Shown here one piece after another: positions 31,308 through 42,017 of a DNA stretch of 64,000 nt. The DNA is from Drosophila persimilis (lineage: Eukaryota > Arthropoda > Insecta > Diptera > Drosophilidae), in the NCBI RefSeq assembly GCF_003286085.1, contig NW_020825317.1:1674001-1738000 (forward strand), in the 5' to 3' direction. The position numbers and the translations under genes are program-made. The first letter of the stretch is position 1. The number at the start of each line of letters is the position of its first letter. The notes below the pieces were generated by a model. The model had not been told where the DNA came from. It did no database searches and worked only from the letters and a program-made list of their open reading frames with translations.

Positions 31308-31504
31308 TTTAGCGCATTGGCCAATGAACGCTTGAGTTCTTATTATGGATCTTTATTAATTATTATTTAAACTACATTCATTGTGCTTAGCGTCGAAATC
31401 AGATAACAAGATGCCAGACCGCTTGGCAGAGTCGCCGGTGCTGCCACACCAGCGAACGACTCTAAGATCAGTGTTGCTGAGGGGCTGCGATCCGGGCTGC
31501 CACA
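31308..31504 (-). repeat. 5' LTR of the minus-strand LTR element
   Basis: A 197-bp direct repeat of 29646-29842 with a few substitutions (GATCCGGGC against GATGCGGGC, for example). Confidence 0.88.
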
Positions 31505-33703
31505 CCTTACTACACCTATCGGTGATAATGTAAACTAACTTCGATCTCAATCCTCTTTCTCACCCATGTAAAATCCTCTAAAATCGACCCTTCGCTCATT
31601 TATATTCTCTCTCCTCCCTCTTACTTTCTGTTGAGGAACGTATAACAAGTCCATCGCTAAGCGAAGAACCATCGGCAAAAGAGAACAAGAAGAGAATGGA
31701 AGAGACGAAAATTTGTATACACACATATTCTTACCGCCGCTGCGACGGCATTTTTCAGTACCAAATAGACATCGAACTGGACAAGAACAAAATAAATACA
31801 GTCCACTAGAATCAAATCCGTCGAGCATATTATTTGCGAACATTCTTTGGTCCTTCGAGCCGGATTCTTGAACAGTTTTGTGTGCTTTGGTGTTAATTGA
31901 AAATTGTTTACAATGGAACAATTAAAGGCATTGGTAAAAGCCCGTGGCAGACTCAAGGCCATTATCACACGCGCATTGGCTTGGGCTGAACGGGAGGAAC
32001 CAACTACAACGGCGCAGGTCACCTCACGGATGGAACTGCTCCAATCGGAAAGAGTTCTCACAACTTGGAGATTCCATAGCCCTTCTCGACCACGTGGATC
32101 CAGAGGAAGACAATGCACTCTACGAGGAAAAGTATCTATTGGCACATGCAATGATTTTGGAGAAAAAGGGGTTAGTACAACCAACTACAACTGCAACGAT
32201 CAACGGGGATGGCAGCAGAGAGCTTCATCTAAACAACGACGCAGTACTCAGCCTTCTACAACAGCAACAACAGCTATTTGAACGCGTGCTGCTGGAGAGA
32301 GCGAGAGCGTCGAGTTTAGAGGCGCGGTAAATTCAAATTCTGCAGTTGGTGCGGTCACACCAATACAGAGCGAACTGCCAAAAATTCAAATCAAACGGTT
32401 CGCTGGCAGCTACACAGAGTGGCCAGCATTTGACGAACACACAGAAGTTTCATCATTTGAAAACACTACTCATCGATGAGGCTGCCAATTTGGTACGACA
32501 TTTGGCGATCACGGACACTGCTTACAACACTGCATGGGAGCGTCTCAAGGAAAGGAACAATCGGCCGAGGCATATCGTAAACTCGTTTTTGGAACAATTT
32601 ATGAGGTTGCCCACAACTACTAAAATTGATGCGGCGATTTTCCGTAAATCAAACGGGACGCGACTGTTGGATTATATATCTAGCACTGGAAAAACTTGAT
32701 GCCGAAACGAGGCGCAGGTGGATTGAACGCAGTTTGAATAAAGACTCACCCACTCTCGACGACTTCTTCAAGTTCTTGGATGCTCGTTGCGAGGAATTGG
32801 AACAAAGCAAAGGGGAGCCTTCGTCTGAAGGGAAAACAGTAACTCACGGGGACAAATCAAAAAGAATCACACACTCGATGGTGGCAGTTGAAGGCAGCAA
32901 CTGCACCAAATGCCATTCGACAGAACACATTCTGTATGGCTGTCCACAATTTTTGGAAATGACAGGTTTGCAAAGGCGCTCTTTTGTAAAAGATAAAAAT
33001 CTATGCTATAACTGTTTGAAGCCTGGTCATTTGAGCAACAAGTGTAAATCAAAATACACATGTAAACAATGCAAAGGTCATCACCATTCACTACTCAATT
33101 TACCAGATACTACATCGGGTATTATCGGGACCTTTGCGCAAACAAAAGGGGATAATCAGAGCAATTCAAACGCGCATTATAACACTTCGGTGACTTCAAG
33201 TCACATTGCCCAAGCAGAGGGCACACCATCGATTGCATGTGCGCAAGGCACTGCACAATCTACTCAAGCAAAAGGATTGAACAGAAGCACATTACCCACG
33301 GCCATGGTTTATGTTAAAAACGCAAATGGGGACTATATAACATGTCGCCTCTTATTGGATACTGGCTCAGAACTCTCGTATATATCGGAACGTTGCATTC
33401 ACGCTCTTGGATTGGCACGTTCACAATCACGCATCCTTGTTTCGGGAATATCTTCAGTAAAAGCCGACACCACAAGGGGATCCAGCACACTTCACATCAA
33501 GTCCCGAATTTCTGAGGATTATTTGACTGTAAACGCCCATGTACTTGGCAGAATCACTTCATCAATGGGAAGGCAAAACATTGATGCATCGGCACTCGAT
33601 GTGTTTAGTGATCTTCAATTGGCTGACACACACTTCTGCACAAACGCACCAATTGACATACTATTGGGTAGCGAACACGTATGGTCTACATGTATGCAGG
33701 TAT
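31505..33703 (+). mobile_element. BEL/Pao-type LTR retrotransposon, 5' remnant
   Basis: The leader 31505-31912 includes the end of a probable LTR and TTTGGTCCTTCGAGCCGGAT, a phrase I associate with BEL/Pao leaders. Then come gag and the aspartic protease to about 33690. The element is cut at about 33703 by a fusion to the 3' end of an R1. Its left side was interrupted by the LTR element at 29646-31504, so more of its LTR may lie left of 29646. Confidence 0.75.
31913..33690 (+). pseudogene. BEL/Pao gag and aspartic protease, frameshifted
   Basis: The start MEQLKALVKARGRLKAIITR is the typical BEL Gag N-terminus. An indel near 32050 moves the frame to 32070-32330 (LGDSIALLDHVDPEEDNALY). A deletion then removes the middle capsid region, and the sequence resumes at 32450-32640. 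The frame 32689-33690 carries zinc-knuckle-like CTKCHSTEHILYGCP, CYNCLKPGHLSNKC and CKQCKGHHHSLL, then a retropepsin with the catalytic LLLDTGSELSYIS (about 33352-33390) and PIDILLGSEHVW. No RT follows. The open frame to 33897 is artificially extended by R1 sequence from 33704. Confidence 0.8.
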
Positions 33704-34125
33704 GCAGGCCAGTCGGGGCTAAAGAGGGCGATCGAGCTGAGTCCTTAAGATCGGTACCACGGGTTGTGCAGTTTCCAAGGCTGCACATTGAGGTCGGCCC
33801 CCTAGTGGGAGTATCGTGGCTGTGGTTGACACCCAAACGTTACGCGGGAAGAGCCGCTCGGTTCCTCGTGGAGACCGACCGACCAGGATACTTTTAATTG
33901 GTACCGGAAGAGTTGCTATGTACATAGCTATAGCTTCTTTTTAGGGGAGCTAACTGGCGCATGTACCAGATTCCTGCGTATGTAGAGGTGGTGCGTGATG
34001 GCGTGATATATGTATATATATCGCACTAATCGAGGCTAAGCTGCAAATAAACATTAGACGCCGTGGTGGAAATCCCTCCCTGAGGAACCGCCACGTAAAA
34101 TAAAGCTGAGAGATCAGATTCATTC
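33704..34125 (+). mobile_element. R1-clade LINE, 3' UTR fragment
   Basis: It matches 49600-50103 (GGCCAGTCGGGGCTAAAGAGG at the left, AGATCAGATTCATTC at the right) with a deletion of about 80 bases near 33865. It is joined to BEL at about 33703, possibly through a short duplicated TATGCAGG. It is followed by the 28S-type 14-mer. Confidence 0.85.
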
Positions 34126-34139
34126 TGTCCCTATCTACT
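34126..34139 (+). other. 28S-type R1 target sequence at a head-to-tail junction
   Basis: TGTCCCTATCTACT, the same as 2330-2343, between the 3' end of one R1 and the 5' end (CAAAAGCAGACGTGG) of the next. Confidence 0.87.
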
Positions 34140-35605
34140 CAAAAGCAGACGTGGTTTTCAAGCGTTCCGCTGTGCCGTCTTTTCAGTGTAGAAAGAAGTC
34201 ATTTTTCCGAGTGGAAAGTGAACATAAATTTGCCGCGAGATTACGCGCAGTTATCAAGTGAAATTGCGAGTCGATTTGGTGCCAATTTGGTGAAGTTATT
34301 GGCAAATTAGTTTTTAGCTAAAATAACTCAAGAAACAGCCCTGTGCGGACATTAGTTCGACAACAGGTGCAGATAGCTCGACAACAAGTGCGCTTTGTTG
34401 GACGAAAAGTTCGAGTTCGCAGCTTCGGTTCGAAGCTTTGGCTCAAGGTTGGAGCTTGTGGTTCGCGTCTCCACTAGTGCCGTTTAGTGTAGAGTTACGC
34501 CGATAGAGGGAGCCACATAGACAATGGAAGTAGACACAGAGGCCGACGCCAGCGACACTAGCCTGGCTAGTGTAGGGGCGAGCTCGTCGTCGAGCGTTCC
34601 CACCCGCAGGCGGGGTCGGCCGAAGTCCTCAGCTGCCAAAAAGGGAGCCAAGAAGATCGGGCTTGGGATTGGGCTAACCGGAGAGCGGCCGATCCCAGCC
34701 AAGAGATCGCCGCCAACATCGCTCCCCTTGGAGGAGGCTCCATGCACCTCTGCCGCTGCCGCTGCCACCACCGCTGCCCGTACCTCTGCCGCCGCTGCCA
34801 CCATCGCTGCCACCACCGCTGCCGCTGCCACATGTCCGGCAACTGGCATTGTCGCGGCAGGCTACTCGGCCATCATCGCGGAAATGTCTGCGATAAGGAT
34901 GGCGGTGAACCAGGCTGTGCTGAAGGGGCTGATTCCGCCATAGGCTTCCATGGAAATCCTCGTCGCTACCAACCGGTACGACGAGTTGGTCATGGCCCTG
35001 GCTGGAGAAAAGTTGCGCCTGGAGGAGAGGGCAAGGATGCCGCCTCCACCGAGACCCGCTGCTGCTGCCCACACGGGCACCACTGCCGTCACAACCGCTG
35101 CGTATGCGACAGCCTTCCCAGGCCTGCCCGCACCGAGCGCCGTCGCTGCACCGATCCCAAAGCCTAGGGATACCTGGTCTGCTCTAATAAAGAGCAAGAA
35201 CCCGGAGGAGACCAGCAAGGAGCTTGTGGAGCGAGTAAAGAAGACCGTGGTGCCGACTCTTGGAGTCCGCGTCCACGAGGTTCGCGAACTGAAGAGCGGA
35301 GGAGCGATTATTCGCACCCCTTCAGTGAGCGAACTGAGGAAGGTAGTGGACAGCAGCAAGTTCACCGAAGCAGGATTGGAGGTCAAGAAGAGGCCGGAGA
35401 CCAAGCCTCAGGTCGTGGTGTATGACGTGGACACGTCCATAACACCTGAAGAGTTCATGGAGGAGCTCTTCACAAAGAACCTGGAGGAGACCATGACTGC
35501 CGCGGAGTTTAAAAAGTCGGTTCACCTGGGCAGTAAACCCTGGTCGGTCACCGACGGCGCCACGATCAACGTGACGCTAGAGGTCGACGCAAAGGCATAG
35601 GAGGC
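34140..35605 (+). mobile_element. R1-clade LINE, 5' UTR and most of ORF1 (3'-truncated)
   Basis: The 5' UTR is 34140-34523 and ORF1 runs from 34524. Homology breaks within ORF1, just before the zinc knuckles, at about 35600-35605. There the sequence jumps into the 5' UTR of another R1 (GCGAGATCACGCGCTG). Confidence 0.87.
34524..35600 (+). pseudogene. R1 ORF1 with premature stop, 3'-truncated
   Basis: It matches the intact ORF1 (8348-9754). The Ser-rich start and GRPKSSAA patch are present, and the Ala-rich tract is shorter. A TAG at 34941-34943 replaces the Glu codon seen in other copies; the same frame continues to a second TAG at about 35598. The zinc knuckles are missing because the copy is truncated. 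A peptide of 139 residues is the most it could make. Confidence 0.85.
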
Positions 35606-35793
35606 GCGAGATCACGCGCTGTTCGCCAGTGAAATCGCGTGTTAATTTGGTGCAAAAACTGCAGCTATTTGCAAATTAATATTTGCAAAATAAACGCCAA
35701 AAAACAGCCACGTGCGGAACTTTAGTTCGTCAACAAGTGCGAATAGTTCGGCAACAAGTCGGAATAGTTCGTCAGCAAGTTCGAGTTCGAAGC

Positions 35794-37465
35794 TGTGAAG
35801 GCATAAGCCTCCACAACACTGACCACGACACCATCCCCTGAAGGGACCGCCCCGACGGCTTGTTATCTAATGTCATTATTATTTCAGTTCATTTCCGATT
35901 TTATTTCTTCAATTATTATTAGTATTACCAAGACAAACAATGAATCCTTATTTTCACCCATTAAAGTAAGAAATAGGCTAAGAAACCCCAAAACAGTAGG
36001 CCTTTTTACTTATTAGAACTAAGAGAACCAACACGTAAGAGAGACGCACACTACGGCCACGCAGCGAAGAGAGACGCCCACCACGGCTATACGAAGGCGA
36101 AGAGAACCAACACGAAAGAGATACGCTCTTACGCCCACGCAGCCAACGCAAGGAAGAGAACGGCTATACGCAGACGAAAAGAGACAACATGAAAGAGAGC
36201 GAAGCGGCAGAGAAGCCGCCGATCGGTCTTACGCCCACGCAGCCGAGGAAAAGAGCCGACGGCGAAGCAGGCAATACACACACGCAGCCATACACCCACG
36301 CAGCCGAGGCCGGCAGCCGAAGAGGCCGGCACGCGAAGCGGCAGAGAAGCTGCGAAAAAGAAAAGCCGAGGCCTGGCACGGTCCAGCGCGAGCCAAGCTC
36401 GAGAGTGATCTCCGAGGGCTGAGCCAGACCGGTTGTGCGGCGGAAGCCAAAATAGATGTGAAAAACTAGCCGTGACCGCGCCGTGTACGCAATAAGCCGT
36501 GTTCGCCCGCACGCGGTGAATAAAACCAGCTGTGACCGCACCCACGCGGTGTGCAAAGGAAGCCACCGAAGTGACGAGGACCCGCCGTGGGAGAACAGGA
36601 CCCAAAGAAGGGAAACAAGGGTGAGCCACCTCACGTATGTGAGCTCTGGGGGGGATAGATCGGTGCAGTAGGCAGGTATAAGCAGAACATTCCCGCAGTT
36701 TCTTTACATATCTATGCACATGTTGTTTATGATATTTTTTGGCGTTTATTTCGATCCGAAAACAATAAAGACACCTCAACCCACCTGTCTCGGAACATTC
36801 GCCCCCCCCCCTCCCCTCTCTTCCCTTTTCCCGGGAGGCCCGGCGAAGTGGATGTGAGTCGTGGATCATGCGGCATTCACCAAGCTGGGTTTTCCCTCTC
36901 CTATACCTTTCTCCTCTGGGGACCCGGCGATGCTGGATATGAGTCGTGGATTCATGCGGCATTCGCAAAGCTGGGCTTCCCTCTCCTACACCTTTCTCCC
37001 CTGGGGACCCGGCGAAGTGGATGTGAGTCGTGGATCATGCGGCATTCACCAAGCTGGGTTTTCCCTCTCCCACACCTTTCTCCCCTGGGGACCCGGCGAT
37101 GCTGGATGTGAGTCGTGGATTCACGCGGCATTCGCAAAGCTGGGTTCCCTCTCCTACACCCTCGCCCGGGGGACGAGGCATGGGCTAGGCTGGGCTCCCC
37201 TCTCCCACACCTTTCCGATCCCTGACCCAAACCCCGTCTCCCGCCACACATGACCCCCAACGCACGTCTCTGCAGCTCCCAAGCTCGGCTTCACCCACGC
37301 CTCGTGGCCGGGCCAGGCCCGACCGGCCCACGATCCACCCCACGGGCGCGCTTTCGCCACGAGCGGCTCTCCCCTTAGGTCCTCACACAAAAAATTTTGC
37401 TGTGGGGAAGGACCGGGCCCTGGACAGACTGAGAAGCTGTACCTCGGCCTGAAAACTTCCTTACA
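35794..37465. mobile_element. Solo LTR of an unidentified LTR retrotransposon, 1672 bp
   Basis: It begins TGTGAAGGCATAAGCC and ends CTTCCTTACA, the TG...CA (TGT...ACA) rule, with a 4-bp TSD. A polyadenylation signal AATAAA lies at 36764-36769. The GC-rich right side contains a minisatellite (36838-37178). The left part has repeated AGAGAGACGC and CACGCAGCC phrases (36030-36310). No interior or second LTR remains, as expected after LTR-LTR recombination. Frames over it (for example 36129-36968 minus) are low-complexity shadows. Confidence 0.82.
36838..37178. repeat. About 85-bp minisatellite, four units in dimers
   Basis: GAGTCGTGGA recurs at 36856, 36941, 37025 and 37110 (steps of 84-85 bp). 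Units 1 and 3 share CACCAAGCTGGGTTTTCC, and units 2 and 4 share TTCGCAAAGCTGGG, so the array is two copies of a dimer of about 169 bp. Confidence 0.85.
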
Positions 37466-37601
37466 AAGCTATGGTTCGAAGCTTTGGCTCGAGGTCGGAG
37501 CTTTTCGGTTCGGGTCTCCTCTAAGACTTTTGGTTCGCGTCTCCACTAGTGTCGTTTAGTGTTGAGTCACGCCAATAGAGGGAGCCACAACTCGCCGGGT
37601 A

Positions 37602-38365
37602 ATGGAAGTAGACACGGAGGCCGACGACAGCGACACTAGCCTGGCTAGTGTAGGGGCGAGCTCGTCGTCGAGCGTTCCCACCCGCAGGCGGGGTCGGCCG
37701 AGTCCTCAGCCGCCAAAAAGGGAGCCAAGAAGATCGGGCTTGGGATTGGGCTAACCGGAGAGCGGCCGATTCCAGCCGAGAGATCGCCGCCAACATCGCT
37801 CCCCTTTGAGGAGGCTGCATGCACCTCTGCCGCTGCCACATGCCCGGCAACTGGCATTGTCGCGGCAGGCTACTCGGCCATCATCGCGGAAATGTCTGCG
37901 ATAAGGATGGCGGTGAACGAGGCTGTGCTGAAGGGGCTGATGCCGCCAGAGGCTTCCATGGAAATCCTCGTCGCTACCAACCAATACGACGAGTTGGTCA
38001 TGGCCCTGGCTGGAGAAAAGGTGCGTCTGGAGGAGAGGGCAAGGATGCCGCCTCCACCGAGAACCGATGCTGCTGCCCACACGGGCATAGAGTGGCATAA
38101 AGTGGTTTAGATGCCGTTGCCGCTCCTTGGTCAGAACATACGCCTGCCACAGATGTGCAGCCTTCGACCACAAGGTGTCGCAATGTCGCCTGAAGGAGAA
38201 CGTGTGCCACCGGTGTGGACAGAACGGCCACAACGTTGCACGGTGTCCCAACCCCGTGAACTGCCGCAACTGCCGCTTCAAGGGGTACCCTGCAGCACAT
38301 TCCATGCTGTCAGCGGCGTGCCCGATCTACGCAGCGGTACTGGCGAGGGTGCAAGCTAGACATTA
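37602..38365 (+). pseudogene. R1 ORF1, frameshifted and internally deleted
   Basis: A one-base deletion near 37701 (GGCCGAGTCCTC instead of GGCCGAAGTCCTC) shifts the frame after about 35 codons. The frame recovers in 37892-38100 (EASMEILVATNQYDELVMAL). A large deletion at about 38087 joins this to just before the zinc knuckles (CHRCAAFDHKVSQC, CHRCGQNGHNVARC), which are intact to the TAA at 38364-38366. Confidence 0.82.
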
Positions 38366-39043
38366 ATGTTTAGCTTCATCCAAGCTAATTGTGGCCGTGG
38401 CCGAGCGGCTGTGATGGAACTCGGAGCCATCATGCGCAGCTCTGGCCGTCAGTTCGCACTGGTCCAGGAGCCGTACGTCGATGGAGCAGGGCGGATTACC
38501 GGCCTTCCTTCTGGAATGCGAGTATTCCAGGACCGCCGAGGAAAAGCTGCTATCATCGTCGACGAACCGGACGCCATCTGCATGCCAATGGAGACCCTTA
38601 CCACGGATTTTGGAGTATGCGTCAGAGTTACGGGAAGATTCGGCTCAATCTTCCTATGCTCCGTGTACTGCCAATTCGACACCGACTTGGCGCCGTACCT
38701 CAGGTACTTAGATGCGGTGCTGCTGCTGGGCAGCCGCACTCCTGTCATCTTTGGGCTCGACGCGAACGCAGTATCCCCAGCGTGGTTTAGCAAGCTCTCC
38801 GGACACAATCGGGGCAAGCTAACTATGCACGGGGTGAGCTGCTGTCTGAGTGGATAACCGAGATGAAAGCCGGCGTTCTCAATGAAGCCAGTCGGGTGTT
38901 TACATTCGATAACCGTAGAGGCCAAAGCGATATCGATGTGATATCGTCAACCAAGCTGCGACTATGTGGGGCACATACGATTGGGAAGTGAAGGAATGGG
39001 ACACCAGCGATCACAACATGATCCATGTTGTGGTGACGACTGA
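38366..39043 (+). pseudogene. R1 ORF2 N-terminal endonuclease part, truncated
   Basis: The ATG overlaps the ORF1 stop (TAATG). About 150 codons match the intact endonuclease (FGLDANAVS present). A one-base loss near 38815 shifts the frame, and the copy ends before any RT, at the junction with the next 5' UTR. Confidence 0.85.
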
Positions 39044-39444
39044 CTGAGTGGAAAATATATCATAATTGCCGCGAGATCACGCGCTGTTCGCCAGTGAAAT
39101 CGCGTGTTAATTTGGTGCAAAAACAGTGCAGCTATTTGCAAATTAATATTTGCAAAATAAACGCAAAAAAACAGCCACATGCGGAACTTTAGTTCGTCAA
39201 CAAGTGCGAATAGTTCGACAAGTCGGATAGTTCGTCAGCAAGTTCGAGTTCGAAGCTTTGGCTCGAGGTCGGAGCTTTTCGGTTCGTGTCTCCACTAGTG
39301 CCGTTTAGTGTTGAGTTACGCCAATAGAGGGAGCCACAACTCGCCGGGTAATGGAAGTAGACACGGAGGCCGACGCCAGCGACACTAGCCTGGCTAGTGT
39401 AGGGGCGAGCTCGTCGTCGAGCGTTTCCGCCCGCAGGCGGGGCA
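39044..39444 (+). mobile_element. R1-clade LINE, 5' UTR and start of ORF1
   Basis: It starts inside the 5' UTR (TGAGTGGAAAATATATC). The ORF1 ATG is at 39351 and homology ends at GCAGGCGGGGC (39444), exactly the breakpoint seen at 4430, with element 'X' beyond. Confidence 0.82.
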
Positions 39445-39720
39445 TTAAGAAATGGTGACAATAAAGAAAGAATACGCTGTGAAGAGAGAGAGAGTCGCCG
39501 AGTGTGGCGCGGTGTTGTTGTATTTGAGAGAGCGACATCAAAAAGGAATTGAGGAAGGAGAGCAATTAAATCTGAAAATGCTGTGTCGGTCAATGCGAGA
39601 ATTGAGAGAAGCAGAGACAAGAATGTGCTCGGCAGGTTGCTCATGGACTTTAGAGAGAGAGACAACACCACGACTCATTGCGCTCGAGGCTTAAGAAAAA
39701 TTGCAAGAAGAAGAGCCCCC
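39445..39720 (+). other. Element 'X' fragment with a short ORF
   Basis: 39445-39540 matches 1686-1780. A frame at 39452-39694 encodes 80 residues (MVTIKKEYAVKRERVAECG..., RSMRELREAETRMCSAGC), which may be a piece of a retroelement Gag; I cannot name the family. Relative to the copy at 4431 the segment between two CATTAA repeats is missing. It ends at the TSD of the R1 array. Confidence 0.45.
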
Positions 39721-39734
39721 TGTCCCTCAGCCCC
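39721..39734 (+). repeat. 14-bp target-site duplication of the R1 array (left)
   Basis: TGTCCCTCAGCCCC, identical to 50104-50117. The first seven bases equal the start of the 28S R1 target (TGTCCCT). Confidence 0.9.
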
Positions 39735-41604
39735 AGTTGCTTTTTGACTGCCACTCGAAGCAGACGTGTTTTTCAAGCGGTCCGCTATACCGTCGTTCGA
39801 ATAAAGTAAAAAGTGATTTTTACAAGTGGAAAATACATCAAAATTGCCGCGAGATCACGCGCTGTTCGTGAGTGAAATCGGGTGTTAATTTGGTGAAAAA
39901 ACAGAGCAGATATTTGCAAATTAAAATTTGCAAAATAAACGCTAAAAACAACCACGTGCGGAACCCTAGTTCGTAAACAAGTGCGAATAGATCGACAACA
40001 AGTCGAAATAGTTCGACAGCACGTTCGAGTTCGAAGCTTTGGTTCGAAGCTTTGGCTCGAGTTCGGAGTGTTCGGTTCGTGTCTCCGCTGAGACGTTGGT
40101 TCGAGTCTCCACTAAGTGCCGATTAGTTGAGTCACGCCAATAGAGGAAGCCACAACTCGCCGGGCCATGGAAATAGAGACGGAGGCCGACGCCAGCGACA
40201 CTAGCCTGGCTAGTCGAGCGTTCCCGCCCGCAGGCGGGGTCGGCCGAAGTCCTCAGCCGCCAAACAGGGAGCCAAGAAGATCGGGCTTGGGATTGGGCTA
40301 GCTGGAGAGCGGCCGATCCCAGCCGAGAGATCGCCGCCAACGTCGCTCCCCTTTGAGCAGGCTCCAGGCACCTCTGCCGCTGCCGCTGCCGCTGCCGCTG
40401 CCACCACCGCTGCCAGTACTCCTGCCGCCGCTGCCGCCACCGCTGCCGCCACCGCTGCCGCCACCGCTGCCACCACCGCTGCCACCACCGCTGCCACATG
40501 CCCGGCAACTGACATTGTCGCGGCAGGCTACTTGGCCATCATCGCAGAAATGTCTGCGATAAGGATGGCGGTGAGCAAGGCTGTCCTTAAGGGGCTGATG
40601 CCGCCCGAGGCCTCAATGGAAATCCTCGTCGCGACCAACCGGTACGACGAGTTGGTCATGGCCCTGGCTGGGGAAAAGGTGCGCCTGGAGGAGAGGGCAA
40701 GGATGCCGCCTCCACCGAGACCCGCTGCTGCTGCCCACACGGGCACCACTGCCGTCACAACCGCTGCGTATGCGACAGCCTTCCCAGGCCTGCCCGCACC
40801 GGCATGGACGGCATCACAGGTGCCACTTGCAAGGCATTGTTGCGTGCCATCCCTCAGCACATGACAGCGATGTATTCCCGCTGCCTGGAGACAGGGTATT
40901 TCCCAACGGAATGGAAGCATCCCAGGGTGGTTCCACTCCTGAAGGGACCCGATAAGGACCGGACCGATCCTACCTCATATCGGGGTATCTGTCTGTTGCC
41001 AGTGCTGGGCAAAGTGCTTGAGGGCATCATGGTGAATCGTCTGAAGGACACCATTCCGGATGGCTGCAGATGGCAATTTGGCTTTCGCCAAGGACGTTGT
41101 GTGGAGGATGCTTGGAAACACGTCGTGAGTACTGTTTCGGCCAGCCGGTCGAAATACGTGCTCGGAGTCTTCGTGGATTTCAAGGGAGCCTTCGACAACG
41201 TTGAGTGGAATGCTGCACTACGCCGCCTCCTTGAGCTGGGATGCCGAGAAGCAAGCTTGTGGCGAAGTTTCTTCTCCGGCCGGAGTGCGAGCATCGTCAG
41301 TAGACATGGAGTAGCCACTGTTCCGGTGACAAGAGGTTGCCCGCAGGGGTCCATAAGTGGTCCATTTATATGGAACATCTTAATGGACGTGTTGCTCCAG
41401 CGCTTAGAGCCCCTTGGTGCGCTCAGCGCGTATGCTGACGACTTGCTCCTCCTCATCGAAGGGAATGCCCGATCAGAGCTCGAACAAAAAGGAGGTGAGT
41501 TAATGTCCATCGTAGGCGCTTGGGGAGTTGAAGTCGGCGTTGCCGTTTCAACTAGCAAGACGGCGATCATGCTGCTCAAAGGCATACTTAGACGGCCGCC
41601 AGTG
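39735..41604 (+). mobile_element. R1 array, unit 1: 5' end, ORF1 part fused to RT part
   Basis: It has the complete 5' end AGTTGCTTTTTGACTGCC and a 5' UTR to 40167. ORF1 (ATG 40168) lacks 19 bases near 40215, so it is frameshifted. At 40800/40801 a deletion of about 3 kb relative to unit 3 fuses the middle of ORF1 to the RT region of ORF2. The RT part (40804-41604) includes AYADDLLLL and stops at GCCGCCAGTG, followed by TTCGTT filler and the next unit. Confidence 0.87.
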
Positions 41605-41628
41605 TTCGTTCGCGCTGTTCGTGAGTGA
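40168..41628 (+). pseudogene. R1 ORF1/ORF2 deletion chimera (unit 1)
   Basis: The Ala-rich tract and EASMEILVATNRYDELVMAL of ORF1 are followed directly by the RT start (MDGITGATCKALLRAIPQ) in a different frame. The RT fragment is open for 274 codons, from 40804 into the next unit's 5' UTR at 41628. It lacks the endonuclease and the C-terminal zinc motif, so it is not a working enzyme. Confidence 0.85.
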
Positions 41629-42017
41629 AATCGGGTGTTAATTTGGTGAAAAAACAGAGCAGATATTTGCAAATTAAAATTTTCAAAATAAACGCTAAAA
41701 ACAACCACGAGCGGAACCCTAGTTCGTAAACAAGTGCGAATAGATCGACAACAAGTCGAAATAGTTCGACAGCACGTTCGAGTTCGAAGCTTTGGTTCGA
41801 AGCTTTGGCTCGAGTTCGGAGTGTTCGGTTCGTGTCTCCGCTGAGACGTTGGTTCGAGTCTCCACTAAGTGCCGATTAGTTGAGTCACGCCAATAGAGGA
41901 AGCCACAACTCGCCGGGCCATGGAAATAGAGACGGAGGCCGACGCCAGCGACACTAGCCTGGCTAGTCGAGCGTTCCCGCCCGCAGGCGGGGTCGGCCGA
42001 AGTCCTCAGCCGCCAAA

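Larger units (their letters stand above)
29646..31504 (-). mobile_element. Internally deleted Ty3/gypsy-like LTR retrotransposon
   Basis: Two 197-bp LTRs (29646-29842 and 31308-31504) are in direct orientation, about 95% alike. CCTT occurs on both outer sides (29642-29645 and 31505-31508), consistent with a 4-bp TSD. On the minus strand the 5' LTR is followed by TGGTGACCCCCACG, a likely primer-binding site, and the 3' LTR is preceded by a purine tract (AGGGGGAG). Only about 1.46 kb of interior remains: gag and part of the protease, with no RT or integrase. Confidence 0.88.
35790..37469. repeat. 4-bp TSD (AAGC) around the solo LTR
   Basis: AAGC at 35790-35793 and 37466-37469. R1 sequence is continuous across the insertion when one AAGC is removed (CGAAGC then TTTGGTTCG in other copies). 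Confidence 0.8.
35606..39043 (+). mobile_element. R1-clade LINE, truncated at both ends and interrupted by a solo LTR
   Basis: 5' UTR 35606-35793, solo LTR 35794-37465, 5' UTR continuing to 37601, degenerate ORF1 37602-38365, then ORF2 from 38366 to about 39043. There it jumps again to a 5' UTR (TGAGTGGAAAATATATC). No target sequence lies at either end, so these junctions look like recombination products. Confidence 0.85.

Noticed and set aside
33700-33897. C-terminal extension of the BEL protease frame
   Set aside because: Encoded by fused R1 3' UTR sequence.
36129-36968. 279-aa minus-strand frame
   Set aside because: Lies within the solo LTR over low-complexity and minisatellite DNA; no recognisable domain.
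36838-37178. Possible CRISPR-like array
   Set aside because: Direct tandem minisatellite without spacers, in a eukaryotic LTR.
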